Assembly (NCBI RefSeq): GCF_002950945.1
Contig: NZ_CP012673.1
Location: 3,038,001 to 3,102,000, forward strand
Reading direction: 5' to 3'
From: Sorangium cellulosum
Lineage (GTDB): Bacteria; Myxococcota_A; Polyangia; Polyangiales; Polyangiaceae
DNA: 64,000 nt
The position numbers and the translations under genes were made by a program. The notes beneath the pieces were generated by a model. The model was not told the origin of the DNA and did not search any database. It was given only the letters and a program-made list of their open reading frames with translations. Below, piece by piece: positions 19,301 through 27,729 of this stretch (its first letter is position 1; the number at the start of each line of letters is the position of its first letter).

Positions 19301-20578
19301 GCGATCGGCTACGCCGAACGCGCGGCCGAGCGCGCGCTGAACTGGCCGGGCGGCATCGACCAGGACGCCGAGGCGGTCGCGCACATCAAGGACGCGCTGG
19401 GGTGGCTCGCGGCCATTCCGGACGAGCGGGAGCGCGCGTACGCGGAGCTGCGGCTCAGCAACCTGCTGATCCAGGCGCTGCTCGACAGCCGGGGACACAT
19501 GGATTCGGAGCTCATGGCGGCCGTGGGCCGCTGCCAGGAGCTCAACGATATGCTGGGGGACACGCCGCTTACCTCGCCCACGCTGTGGGCGATGTGCGCG
19601 TACCACCACCAGCGCAACCACCGGCCCGAGGCACGGCAGCTCGCGGAGCGGCTCGTGAACATGGCCGAGCGGTCGGGCGACACCGGCCAGCTGGTCTGGT
19701 CGCTGCCGCTCCTCGGACACTGCGCGTGGATCGAGGGCAAGCTGCGGGAGGCCCGCCAGCACCTCGAGCGCGCCGTGGCACTGTATGACGACGAGGCGCA
19801 CCGCAGGCACGCATTCCTCTATGGCATGGACTCCAGGGCGCTGGCCGAAGCCACGCTCGTGCTGGTGCTTTGCCTGCTGGGTTACCCCAAGGAAGCGATC
19901 GCGCTGGGAGAGCGCGTCGTGGCGTGGGCCCGCGAGCTGGATCATCCCCCCAGCCTCTGGCAGGCATCGATCTTCCTGATCATGGCGCGCCACTTCGGCC
20001 GGGATCGGGAGAAGGTCGCTGAGGAGAGCCGTCGCCTGGAAGAGCAGACGAAGCGGAAAAAGTTCAGGTACAGCGAGTACTGCGCGACCTTCCGCTGCTG
20101 GGCGGCGGGGGACCTCGATGGGCTGCTCCAGACCGAGCCGCTCCGAAGCCGCGAGTTCCTGCTCGGCAGGACCTATTACCTATCCCTCGCGGCCGAGCTC
20201 GAGGCCGAGCGCGGGCAGCACGAGGCCGCGATCGAGCGGCTCGACCGCGGCCTGCGGCTCGCGGAGGAGACAGGGGAAGTGTACTATGTCCCCGAGCTCT
20301 GTCGCCTCAAGGCCGCCTCGGTGCTCGCCTATGCTCCTCGCGCGCCCGAGGGCGAGGCGTGCCTGCAAAGGGCGATCGCGGTCGCGCGGACGCAGGGCGC
20401 GCGGCTGCTCGAAACCCGCGCGACGGTCGCGCTCTGCCGCGTGCTGCTGGCGCAAGGACGGCGGGACGAGGGACGAACGCTGCTGGGCGAGATCTGCGGT
20501 TCACCCGACGAGCCTGCGACCATGCCCGAGCTCATCGAGGCACGGAGGCTCCTCGGAGAGCTGTCCGGCGGGGGCTAG
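16373..20578 (+). CDS. TOMM-type kinase/cyclase/ATPase/TPR protein with pseudokinase
   Basis: 1401 residues. Parts in order: protein-kinase fold (16-290), a linker with three copies of an ARGSAA-T-EA repeat (321-365), class III cyclase-homology domain (372-548), ATPase (about 565-830, Walker A GGPGIGKS 596-603, Walker B LLLVEDLHWAD 722-732), then TPR-like helices. The kinase is degenerate: no Gly-rich loop (LLAKDRSAEL), Arg45 in place of the VAIK Lys, HGEMCPAA instead of HRDLKPSN at 143-150, and GFC instead of DFG at 166-168. The cyclase part keeps GD at 424-425 but lacks the first metal Asp. The architecture matches proteins named TOMM system kinase/cyclase fusion. Its paralogue at 30350 has an intact kinase. 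The NHLP-like gene follows 94 bases later on the same strand. Confidence 0.88.
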   Translation: MSAEHAAADAAFLSRYELVSLLAKDRSAELYKARQRATGQLVAVRMMPVDGAGRREDLARRRGARLRRSVRLCARLHHPNIVRLIDAGQTEQGQLYTVFELVPGQNLSELLADEGALGPQEARHLMLQVLDALGCAHGLGVVHGEMCPAAVVVVPTGARRNALVIGFCSGVVAAGVREDGEAAPGSGERPLGAPVYAAPEQLRGFPPTARSDLYSWALVFLECLTGKPAVTRRSLASGALEQASAGAIRIPAALRDHPLGALLRRATQADIAARSVTADGLLRELDACSVDGLSRGALTHPDDAPAGEGRAETGRPTARAGARGSAAATPEAPGGLARGSAAATPEASGELARGSAATTLEAPATRAIEAERRPLTAVCCALTLAGPGLAAVDVDEVDELFGELLELCDEVARRHGGRLECALGDQVLLHFGYPAAHEDDARRGARAALEIAAEIRARSARLEAERGISVALRAGIHTGLVVAREGQQHVQHLGVTLQTAARLSAAAAPGAVVVSGETHQILRGVFDCEETRACVGLEGTGAARVYRLNDELPAPDRTGSGEDMAPLFGRELEIDLLIQRWGQARQGTGQSVLVTGGPGIGKSRLALELVRRLRREAHACLECRCSSDRRKSALHPIVDLLERLVGIGPDERSRDNLDALEALLSRYHFRLEETVPLLAALLSIPLSDRYTPAADPPLRQRRQTFETLLSLVFEMAEERPMLLLVEDLHWADAATLEWLGALVGEVPSARVLALLVARPEFAPPWATSGMLQIQLGRLDRAHVQRMVEQIAGGRALPAAVLEQIVRRADGVPLHVEELTRMVLESGTLREEAGRYVLSAPLSEIAIPTSLRALLAARLDRLGRAKETAQIAAVLGREFTCELLAAVSQGGESAVREDLDVLIAADLIHGKPRASGTLYTFKHVLLRDAAYESLPRRAQRWVHARVARALEESFPEIVEARPELLARHWAAAGQKPKAIGYAERAAERALNWPGGIDQDAEAVAHIKDALGWLAAIPDERERAYAELRLSNLLIQALLDSRGHMDSELMAAVGRCQELNDMLGDTPLTSPTLWAMCAYHHQRNHRPEARQLAERLVNMAERSGDTGQLVWSLPLLGHCAWIEGKLREARQHLERAVALYDDEAHRRHAFLYGMDSRALAEATLVLVLCLLGYPKEAIALGERVVAWARELDHPPSLWQASIFLIMARHFGRDREKVAEESRRLEEQTKRKKFRYSEYCATFRCWAAGDLDGLLQTEPLRSREFLLGRTYYLSLAAELEAERGQHEAAIERLDRGLRLAEETGEVYYVPELCRLKAASVLAYAPRAPEGEACLQRAIAVARTQGARLLETRATVALCRVLLAQGRRDEGRTLLGEICGSPDEPATMPELIEARRLLGELSGGG

Positions 20579-20672
20579 GGCTCCGGCGACCGACGGGGGC
20601 CTCCCGGCGAAAGGCGCACGGCGCTAGGATCAACGCAGAGGGCGCCGCTGGTCGCCCTGCAGAGGAGGGGCC

Positions 20673-21149
20673 ATGTTGAACAACGGAGCTGCTACAGATG
20701 ACCGTCTGGCCGATGCGCGAGACGCCGTGACGGAGCTTGAGGGCGCGGACGGCTCACTCCACCCGAGCATCAGCGAGCAGGCGCTTGCGCTCGAGCAGGC
20801 CTTCGACGCGAACAATCCCGACGAGCTCGAGTCCGCTTGCCTGCGAGCCCTCGCGATCGTGTGGGCGGACCCGGCGAAGCTGGAGCTGCTGAGGAGCGAT
20901 CCGAGGCACTTTCTTCGACAGTTCTGCGACTACGAGCTCCCTCGGACGATTCACCTGTTGATCCGTGACGTACCGGAGGGCCATTCGGCGGAGCGCCACC
21001 CGCGGGATCTGGTTGCACGGCGCGACGCCTCTCGCCTCTCCAAGGCGGAGTTCACCCTGTACATTCCGCCCCGCCCGGCGCTGGCCGAGCAGGCGGTCGC
21101 GCTGGCGGAGCTCTCGGGGCCCAGCGGCGCGCTCGCCTTCACGTGCTGA
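20673..21149 (+). CDS. Candidate NHLP-type RiPP (TOMM) precursor
   Basis: A 158-residue protein with a strong ribosome site (AGAGGAGGGG, two bases before ATG 20673). Residues about 58-133 resemble the nitrile-hydratase-like leader of NHLP precursors: RALAIVWADPAKLELL, SDPRHFLRQFCDYELP, TIHLLIRDVPEG and the closing TLYIPPRPA. After it comes a 24-residue tail ending SGPSGALAFTC, holding two Ser, a Thr and a terminal Cys that could be cyclised. No GG cleavage motif is obvious. The first 55 residues are an extra acidic extension. It sits next to the amidohydrolase and the YcaO enzyme, which supports the assignment, but the core is short and Cys-poor for a TOMM, so it could instead be a leader-like relative with no product. 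Confidence 0.6.
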   Translation: MLNNGAATDDRLADARDAVTELEGADGSLHPSISEQALALEQAFDANNPDELESACLRALAIVWADPAKLELLRSDPRHFLRQFCDYELPRTIHLLIRDVPEGHSAERHPRDLVARRDASRLSKAEFTLYIPPRPALAEQAVALAELSGPSGALAFTC

Positions 21150-21169
21150 CGCTGCCAGCGTGCAGGGAT

Positions 21170-22330
21170 TCACCCCTCGACGCCGTAAAAGCGGGCCGCG
21201 TTGTCCCAGAGGAGCTTGCGGACGCTCTCGCCCGGCAGCGCGCGGCGGAGCGCGAGCGCCTGTCCGACGAGGCCCGAGTCGTGATCCAGGTGGGGATAAT
21301 CCGTGCCGAAGAGCAGATTGTCCTCTCCGATGCGGGGGACGACCTCCGCGAGGTAGGGCTCGTCGGGCTCGATGGAGACGAAGCACTGGCGGCGGAAATA
21401 GGCCGAGGGCTCCCGCAGGACGTGCGGGGCGACCTCGCCGGCCAGGTGGCGGTACTCGACCTCGTCGAGGCGCCAGAGCCAGTAAGGCACCCACCCGCAC
21501 CCGGCCTCGAGGAACGCCACCCGCAGGCCCGGGTGGCGCTCGAGCACGCCGCCCTCGATCAGGGCGAGCAGCGCCATCATCTGCTCCATCGGGTGCGAGC
21601 ACGCGTGCAGCGCAAAGCGGCTGTGGAAGCGATCGGCGCCGGCGGCAGGCAGGTAGGCGTGCGCGCTCTCGTGGACCGCGACCGCGATCGCGCGCCGCTC
21701 GCACTCGGCCCAGAAGGCCTCGTACGCGGAATCCCCGAGCGTCCGCCCCCCGACCGGGTTCGGCCGGATCACGACGGCGCGGAACCCGAGCGCGGCCGCG
21801 CGCGCGAGCTCGACCACCATCCGCGCCGGATCCTGGGGGCTCATCAGGGCCACGCCGCGGAGGCGCTCCGGGGCGCGATCGCAGAAGCCCCGCAGCCAGG
21901 TATTGTAGGCCCGCGTGTAGGCCACGGCGAGCGCCGGATCCAGCCAATCAAGGCCGAGCAGGAGCAGGCCGAACGTGGGGTAGAGAAAGGCGACGTCGAT
22001 CCCCTCCGCGTCCATCTCGGCGAGGTGCGTCTCGGGCTGCTCGATCGGGCCGGGCGGCGCCGCCCGGCGGACGACGGCCGCCGCGAGCTCCCGGGCCGCC
22101 CGCGCGCTCAACCGGCGGTAGAGCGGCCTCCCGTCCACCATCGGCTGCGGCGGGAGCGGCAAGCGCCCCCCCGGGCCCGCGGACGCCGCGCGGCCGGCAG
22201 GATCGCCGTCGCCGAAGGCCGCGTAGTAGGGCGCGTGCGCGCGTAACTCCGGCTCGAGATAGGTCCTCCAGAGATCGATGGGCTCGATGACATGGCGATC
22301 CGCGTCGAGGATCCGATGTCCGTCGCGCAT
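21170..22330 (-). CDS. Amidohydrolase-2 family metal hydrolase/decarboxylase
   Basis: A 386-residue TIM-barrel protein of the ACMSD/amidohydrolase-2 type: ILDADRHVIEP at the N-terminus (metal-binding motif in which the usual DxHxH reads DADRH), FALHACSHPMEQM in the middle (metal His), GVLERHPGLRVAFLEAGCGW, and the terminal LLFGTDYPHLDHDSG with the catalytic Asp. Such enzymes hydrolyse amides or decarboxylate small substrates; homologues occur in some azole RiPP clusters, where they act on the peptide. Start ATG 22330 has GGAGGGGG 8 bases upstream. It lies 31 bases downstream of the YcaO gene on the same strand and converges on the precursor gene with 20 bases between stops. Confidence 0.85.
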   Translation of the reverse strand: MRDGHRILDADRHVIEPIDLWRTYLEPELRAHAPYYAAFGDGDPAGRAASAGPGGRLPLPPQPMVDGRPLYRRLSARAARELAAAVVRRAAPPGPIEQPETHLAEMDAEGIDVAFLYPTFGLLLLGLDWLDPALAVAYTRAYNTWLRGFCDRAPERLRGVALMSPQDPARMVVELARAAALGFRAVVIRPNPVGGRTLGDSAYEAFWAECERRAIAVAVHESAHAYLPAAGADRFHSRFALHACSHPMEQMMALLALIEGGVLERHPGLRVAFLEAGCGWVPYWLWRLDEVEYRHLAGEVAPHVLREPSAYFRRQCFVSIEPDEPYLAEVVPRIGEDNLLFGTDYPHLDHDSGLVGQALALRRALPGESVRKLLWDNAARFYGVEG

Positions 22331-22361
22331 ACGTTTCCCCCTCCGTCCGCCGCCTCTCCCG

Positions 22362-24572
22362 TCACACGACGAGGGGCGCCGGGTTGAGCTCCTCTTCCCG
22401 CGTCGGCCGGGTCAGCCACCCCAGCTGGACCGGGACGTCGTACAGGCGCCCTGGCCCGAAGCGAGGCCAGAAGTGCCGCAGCCCGGGCACGACCACCTTC
22501 ACGGCCGAGAGCCCGGTGTCCGGCCGCGTCTGATCGAGCACCACGACCTCCAGGCCGGCGCGGGCCGCGCGCGCGACGCAACCGGCGATGTCATCGAGCA
22601 GATCGCCTGCCTTCGCGCCCTCGAAATCGTCGCGCCGCCGCGGCGGAGCCCCCGCGGCGGGCAGCAGGTAGCCCGCGCCTTCGGGGGTGGCGTCCTGCGA
22701 GCTCGCCGGCCCGGAAGGCTGCGGGTCGAAGAGCTGGTTGAGCTCCGTGAGCGCCCGCTGCACCCCGAGCCGCGCCTCGAGGTGACAGCCGAAGCCGAGG
22801 GTGAGCCGGCCGGCGCCGGCCGCCCGCGCCGCGGCGACGAACGCGGGGACGCCGAGGTCCGTCGTGACGTCGAGCACCCAGAGGCGCTGGCCGAGAGCGC
22901 GGTAGTGGCCCTCGAGCGCCTCGAAATAAGGCTCCTCGAAGCTCCGCAGATCGACGGCGGGCCTCGCCGCGCGGTTGTACCACCAGAGCGCGACCGCATC
23001 GCGCTCCACGAGCTCCAGGAACCCGTGGAGGATCGCCTCCTCGAGGCAGTTGCCCGCCGCGTGCCCGCTCGGGTTGAACGTGGCAAACCGCTCCCCGGGG
23101 GGCACCGGCAGGTGCAGGTAACAATACGCGGCCGGCAGGTAGCGGCGCTCCTCGCGCGTGAGCGACCACGCCGGAGCCCAGTCGATGGCGACCTCCTCGC
23201 GGAAGGGGAGCGGGACGTGCCGCCGCGGATCCGGCGTGCGGGCGTTGATCGCCCTCCGGTCACGGTACTGCGCCTCGCTGAAGCGCTGGAGGTCGTGCGG
23301 ATGGAGGGCGGCGCCCCCGAGCTCGGCGCGGCGCGCGCGGATCAGCGGCTCGTCACCCTCGAAGGTGGCGCTGCAGCGCTCGATGGCCTCGCACAGCGCG
23401 CCCGCGCGCGCCTCCGCGGCGGTCTTGCCCTTGCCGCCGCTCGCGCGGTGGAAGTCGTCGAACGACGGCGAGCCCGCCGCGGGGCAGACGCGGTAGACGG
23501 CCCCGTAGACCGGCCGGAGCGGGTGATCGCGTCCCTCCAGCGGCCCGAGGCTCGCGACGATCCCGCTGATCGGGCTGACGAGGTGCCGGGCGCGCGTGTA
23601 CGTCTCCTCGGGCGAGGCGGTGCGGTGGCCGCCGTCGTCCGTGAACCGCTTCGGGCGCCGCTCGAGCCGCACGGGCGCGGCCGCGCGCGCGCTGGCGGCC
23701 GCCGGATCGCCGCAGGCGGGGCACTGAGGGCGCCGCGTCACCACGTGCTGGCCGGTCTCTGCGCGGGAGAGGTCGAGCGAGACGAGCCGGCCGTCGAGCA
23801 GGCCGGCGCCGCCGGCCGCGATCCAGCGGGCCACGAGCACGGCGGCGAGGCCGAGCGCCGCGCCGCGGCCGGCGGGCAGGCCCACGAGGGGCGGCAGCGG
23901 CGAGCCAGGGAGGCCGCGGCGCCGCTCCAGGTAGGTCTCCACGGGGCGGTTGTGGCGCAGCCGGTGCGCCAGGCAGGCCCAGCACGGCCCCGATCCAGGC
24001 CGGAACACGGGGCCGATCCAGGGCTCCACCCCGCCGGGCTTGATCGGGACCCAGCAGACGGCCTCTCGCCGCGCCCGTTGATTCCAGGCGTCGAGCTCGG
24101 CGTCGAGGTAATCGCCGGTCACGACGACGACGAGCGTGTCACCGCCGCGCGGAGCGTCGGTGTGCACGGCGATGCCCGCCTCCGAGAGCGCGCCGGCGAC
24201 CGGCCGCGGATCTTCGGCCCCCGCCGCGATCACCGAGACCGGCGCGGCGGCGAGCCGCTCGGCCGCGCGCCGCGCGTCCTCCCCGATCGCCTGCCAGAAC
24301 CCGGCGACGCAGGGGGCGTCCATGGCCTCGGCGAGATAGCCGCGTTCCTCCAGCCGGCTCAGGGCGTCATGGATCTCCGCGGCCGACACCTCACCCGCGA
24401 GCGCGGCGACGAGCTCGGCCGTCGTCCGGTGTCCGTCGAGCAACGGTCCGAGGAGCCGGTAGGCCCGACCGCGGAGCATGAACCGCGCCCGCTCGCCGAG
24501 CAGATACAGTGTCTCCTCGCCGCAAGGCTCGGCCCGCAGGTGATGCTTCAGCGCAGGGCGCCTGTCTGCCAT
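22362..24572 (-). CDS. Fused E1-like/YcaO TOMM azoline synthetase
   Basis: 736 residues combining two TOMM functions. Residues 1-300 form the E1-like, leader-binding half with a structural zinc tetrad, CWAC at 197-200 and CPAC at 284-287. Residues about 325-736 are the YcaO domain that activates peptide amides with ATP so that Cys/Ser/Thr side chains cyclise to azolines: GGKGKTAAEARAGALCEAIER (379-399) and GNCLEEAILHGFLELVERD (about 508-526) carry the ATP/Mg residues. The C-terminus ends NPAPLVV, only part of the proline-rich PxPxP ending seen in many active members. No azoline dehydrogenase gene is nearby, so azolines rather than azoles would be expected. It is divergent from the protease operon starting at 24844. 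Confidence 0.88.
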   Translation of the reverse strand: MADRRPALKHHLRAEPCGEETLYLLGERARFMLRGRAYRLLGPLLDGHRTTAELVAALAGEVSAAEIHDALSRLEERGYLAEAMDAPCVAGFWQAIGEDARRAAERLAAAPVSVIAAGAEDPRPVAGALSEAGIAVHTDAPRGGDTLVVVVTGDYLDAELDAWNQRARREAVCWVPIKPGGVEPWIGPVFRPGSGPCWACLAHRLRHNRPVETYLERRRGLPGSPLPPLVGLPAGRGAALGLAAVLVARWIAAGGAGLLDGRLVSLDLSRAETGQHVVTRRPQCPACGDPAAASARAAAPVRLERRPKRFTDDGGHRTASPEETYTRARHLVSPISGIVASLGPLEGRDHPLRPVYGAVYRVCPAAGSPSFDDFHRASGGKGKTAAEARAGALCEAIERCSATFEGDEPLIRARRAELGGAALHPHDLQRFSEAQYRDRRAINARTPDPRRHVPLPFREEVAIDWAPAWSLTREERRYLPAAYCYLHLPVPPGERFATFNPSGHAAGNCLEEAILHGFLELVERDAVALWWYNRAARPAVDLRSFEEPYFEALEGHYRALGQRLWVLDVTTDLGVPAFVAAARAAGAGRLTLGFGCHLEARLGVQRALTELNQLFDPQPSGPASSQDATPEGAGYLLPAAGAPPRRRDDFEGAKAGDLLDDIAGCVARAARAGLEVVVLDQTRPDTGLSAVKVVVPGLRHFWPRFGPGRLYDVPVQLGWLTRPTREEELNPAPLVV

Positions 24573-24825
24573 TCACCAACTACCCCCCTGGCCGGGAGCT
24601 CTAGCACGGCGCTCGTCGCGCGGCGGGCCCCTCCGGCGCGCGCTCCGCCGCGCGGCCTCGTGTGCATGTCCAGGTCGCTTTGCGCCGCGCGCCCCGCGAT
24701 CGACCCGCAACGCAACGCGCTTCGCGCGGCGTCTCATCCGCGAGCGCCGCGCGGCCGGGCTGGTGCAACAAGCGATCAGGCGGCGAGGCGCACTTTACAT
24801 CGCCGAGGGTGCCGTTAAGCACTCC

Positions 24826-24846
24826 GGAGGGGAGGAGGAATCCTTG
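24826..24846 (+). promoter_or_regulatory. Strong ribosome binding site selecting a TTG start
   Basis: Two overlapping Shine-Dalgarno cores, GGAGG at 24826-24830 and GGAGGAGG at 24831-24838, stand 5 bases before a TTG codon at 24844. In-frame initiation further upstream, at 24763, would place this purine run inside the coding region and translate it as Gly-Gly-Glu-Glu-Glu. The spacing fits TTG initiation very well. The rest of the 271-base divergent gap (24573-24843) between the YcaO gene and this operon contains no gene I can support. Confidence 0.8.
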
Positions 24847-26328
24847 TCCAGTCTGCGAGCCAGGACGATTGCCGAGCTGGCGCGCCGGGCGTCGGTGCTC
24901 CCGCGCGACGTCGAGCGGTTCGAGGCGGCCGCCGCGGCGAACGCCGGCGGCTTCGGGATCCACGCGAGCCAGCTGCACGCGCTGAAGATCCTCATGGACG
25001 AGCTGATCGAGCGCCAGCGAGGCATCCTGGGCCGGCTCTCCGCGGATCTGTCCGACGCCGAGTTCGCGGACGGCGTGGGGGCGCTCCTCGTCGAGATCGC
25101 GAGCGCGAACGGGGTATGGAGCATCTTCTCTCAGGCGCTCGCGCAGCGGGCGCAGCCGGCGCTCGCCCCCCCGCTCGACGCGGCCGATCTCGTGGCCGCC
25201 GACTGCTACGAGGCCTGCATGCGCAGGGCGCGCAACTGGGAGCTCGTCCCCAGGGAGGGGCTGCGCGAGCCGCCGCTGGTCTGCCTCGACGCGCACTACT
25301 CCCCCGTCACCGTGAGCCGCCAGAACCCCCTCCACGTCGTCCGCAGCTCGCTCCGGCGCTACCGCGACCTCCGCTTGCCGATCCCGATGGTGCTTTTGCC
25401 GTCCGATCACACCGAGTGCGCCTGGCTGCTCCCGCTGCTCTGCCACGAGGTCGGCCACAACGTCGATCAGGATCTCGGGATCTCGGGCGAGCTGGCCCGG
25501 GCGATGCTCCTTGGCATGGACGGGAAGATCCCGTCCGAGCGACAGGACGTCTGGTACGGGTGGACGAAGGAGATCCTCGCCGACGCGATCGGCGTGCTGC
25601 TCGGCAACGCCGGCTTCGCGATGGCGCTCTCCTCGCTGCTGCTCGTGCTCGCGTCGGGGAAGCAGCAGGGGGAGCTCGACAAGTACGACCCGCACCCGCA
25701 CCCCATGGTCCGCGTGCCGCTCCTCGGCGCGATGCTGCGCAGGCTCGGCGTGGCGCCGCTCGCGGACGCGGCCGATCGGATGGACGAGGCCTGTCGCGCG
25801 CTGCGCGCGCCGCCGTGGCTCCCGCCGTTCCTCGGCGACCTCGACGCGATCGCCGGCGCGGCGCTCGGGAGCAAGCTGAAGGCGCTCGGCGGCCGCGCGG
25901 TCGCGGAGCTCCACCCGGACGCCGCGAGCGACGTGAAGCGCGCGGGCCCGCTCGCGTGCTTCCTCGAGCGCGGCGAGCTCCGGCCGTCGCCCGACAAACC
26001 TTCGTATTTCCCGCACCGCCTCGTGCCGATCGCGGCGCAGCTCGCGATCGGCGCGAGCGCGTCGCCGGAGCAGCTCGCGGCCGTCCAGCAGCGCGCGATG
26101 GAGTTCTTCGCGGCCATTCCCCGGCCCCCGCTGCTGGCGGGCAGGGCGTCCGTGCCGCCGCAGCGCGCCGCGTTCTACGCCCGGCTGGCGCGGTCGATCG
26201 ATTTCACGGGCGCGCTCACGGACGACCTCGCGAACGGTTCCACGCGCGATTCCACGCGTGATTCCGCACGCGACACCACGCACGGTGTCACCGGAGCCCC
26301 ACCGCCGATCTTCGCTGGAGAGGGTTGA
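24844..26328 (+). CDS. Zinc metalloprotease-like protein (HEVGH)
   Basis: 494 residues from a TTG start at 24844, chosen for the strong ribosome site. The zinc signature HEVGH lies at residues 201-205 inside LLPLLCHEVGHNVDQDLG, and a likely third ligand follows about 40 residues later in WTKEILADAIG (Glu243), the gluzincin pattern. No signal peptide, so it probably acts in the cytoplasm. A hydrophobic helix (GFAMALSSLLLVLAS) follows the active site, then a DPHPHPMVRVPLLGAML segment. The extreme C-terminus has a Ser/Thr-Arg-Asp repeat. The next gene starts on the base after this stop, so they are one operon. A role in cleaving a leader peptide or an effector is inference only. Confidence 0.75.
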   Translation: MSSLRARTIAELARRASVLPRDVERFEAAAAANAGGFGIHASQLHALKILMDELIERQRGILGRLSADLSDAEFADGVGALLVEIASANGVWSIFSQALAQRAQPALAPPLDAADLVAADCYEACMRRARNWELVPREGLREPPLVCLDAHYSPVTVSRQNPLHVVRSSLRRYRDLRLPIPMVLLPSDHTECAWLLPLLCHEVGHNVDQDLGISGELARAMLLGMDGKIPSERQDVWYGWTKEILADAIGVLLGNAGFAMALSSLLLVLASGKQQGELDKYDPHPHPMVRVPLLGAMLRRLGVAPLADAADRMDEACRALRAPPWLPPFLGDLDAIAGAALGSKLKALGGRAVAELHPDAASDVKRAGPLACFLERGELRPSPDKPSYFPHRLVPIAAQLAIGASASPEQLAAVQQRAMEFFAAIPRPPLLAGRASVPPQRAAFYARLARSIDFTGALTDDLANGSTRDSTRDSARDTTHGVTGAPPPIFAGEG

Positions 26329-27729
26329 ATGACCAAGGGCCCTGCCGCGCCGCTCCACCGGTACCACGAGATCGTCGTCCGTATGGCCCCGTCGGAGCGC
26401 CAGCCCGGGTCCGCCCCGAGCGCGCGTATGACGTCCGGCGGGGGCGTGCCCTGGCACTACGATGCGTGGATCTACACGAAGCTCCCCCTGCCCGTGGAGC
26501 TCGGCAAGGTCGAGCCGGCCTCCGGCAGCGGCGCGCCGCCCCCGGAGGTCGGGGGCTTGCCGCTCATCGGCCATGAAGAGATCACCGTCACCTGGCTCAG
26601 TTATGGCGAGTACCTGAGCCTCTTTTATGGAGGAGAGGAGTCCATGCTCGAGCTGCGGCGCCGCGGCGGGGGCGCGATCTCCAGCGGCCTCCGCGGCCTC
26701 TTGCAGCTGAAGCCGCGGCCGGAGCGCCGCCTGCGCCTCTGGTGGTCGAGCCAGTCACCCGAGCTCGAGGATCTGCCCTGGGAGATCCTCGAGCTCGGGG
26801 GGCGCCGGCCGCCCCGCTTCTCCATCGTCCGGGGGAGCCCGGGCAAGGCCGCGCCACCGCTGCCCGTGCCCGACGGAGAGCCGTTGCGCATCGCCGTGAT
26901 CGACCCGGCCGGCGGCGCGCCGGTCGCCCTGTCGGACGCGCTGGGCAGCCTGGGCCCCGGGATCGAGGTCGTCTGGATCGAGCAGGACGATCCCAGCAAG
27001 GCGATCGCCGAGGCGATCGCCGCGGGGTGCGAGGTGCTCCACCTGGTCGCCGACGGCGTCGTCCCCTTCGGGCTGGAGGGGCTCCTCGATCTCTCCGGCG
27101 ACGACGACGCGACGATCTCGCCGCGCGAGCTCGCCGCCATGCTGCGCGGATCGAGGGTCGCGGTCCTCGCGCTCACCCCGCCGGAGAGCCCGCGCATCGG
27201 CCACCTCGGCATGCCCACCGTGTTCCACGCCTTCGCCCGCTTCGGCCACGACAGCGGCGAGGGGCCGACGATCGTCGCGCAGATCGGCCCCATGTCCCCG
27301 CCCGTGAGCCGCGACTTCTGGCGCGCCTTCTACGAGCGGCTCGCGGCGTCGTTCGACGTGGAGGAGGCGATGTCGAGCGCCGCGCAGCGCCCGCTCGTGA
27401 CGCCGGTGGTCGTGTTCCTCCGCCACCGCCTCGGCCGCCAGTTCTGCCGGCCCGACGATCCGGCGCTGCGCTGCCCGGTCTGGACGACGGCCGGGACCGG
27501 GCAGACCCCGGCCGACCAGGTGCTGCTCACCGTCGCGCAGGTGACCGCCGATCTCTCGATCACCCGCGATCTGCTCGACGCCGCCCGGCGGCTGGAGACC
27601 CGTTATGCGTCGCTCGGCCTCGATTTCCCCGGCACGAGCGCCATCGCGGAGGAGCACAAGCGGCAGTCCCGCCTCGACGAGGTGGTCGACGAGTCGAGCG
27701 AGCGCCTGCTCAAGGACTTGAAATCATGA
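26329..27729 (+). CDS. CHAT-like protein lacking the His-Cys dyad
   Basis: 466 residues. The layout follows CHAT (caspase-HetF-associated with TPR) proteins: a beta-rich N-terminal part, the LPWEILEL motif at 149-156 that marks the start of many CHAT domains, a Rossmann-like strand LRIAVIDPAGG, and a strand CEVLHLVADGVVPF at 234-247 where active members have His in a GHG motif. Here that His is absent, and the strand expected to carry the catalytic Cys reads VAVLALTPPES without one. I read it as a catalytically dead CHAT paralogue that could act as partner or regulator of the intact CHAT protein encoded next. ATG 26329 abuts the protease stop, and its own stop overlaps the next start. Confidence 0.7.
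   Translation: MTKGPAAPLHRYHEIVVRMAPSERQPGSAPSARMTSGGGVPWHYDAWIYTKLPLPVELGKVEPASGSGAPPPEVGGLPLIGHEEITVTWLSYGEYLSLFYGGEESMLELRRRGGGAISSGLRGLLQLKPRPERRLRLWWSSQSPELEDLPWEILELGGRRPPRFSIVRGSPGKAAPPLPVPDGEPLRIAVIDPAGGAPVALSDALGSLGPGIEVVWIEQDDPSKAIAEAIAAGCEVLHLVADGVVPFGLEGLLDLSGDDDATISPRELAAMLRGSRVAVLALTPPESPRIGHLGMPTVFHAFARFGHDSGEGPTIVAQIGPMSPPVSRDFWRAFYERLAASFDVEEAMSSAAQRPLVTPVVVFLRHRLGRQFCRPDDPALRCPVWTTAGTGQTPADQVLLTVAQVTADLSITRDLLDAARRLETRYASLGLDFPGTSAIAEEHKRQSRLDEVVDESSERLLKDLKS

Noticed and set aside
16373..20578. Calling the 16373 protein an active serine/threonine kinase
   Set aside because: All catalytic kinase motifs are substituted; only the paralogue at 30350 qualifies.
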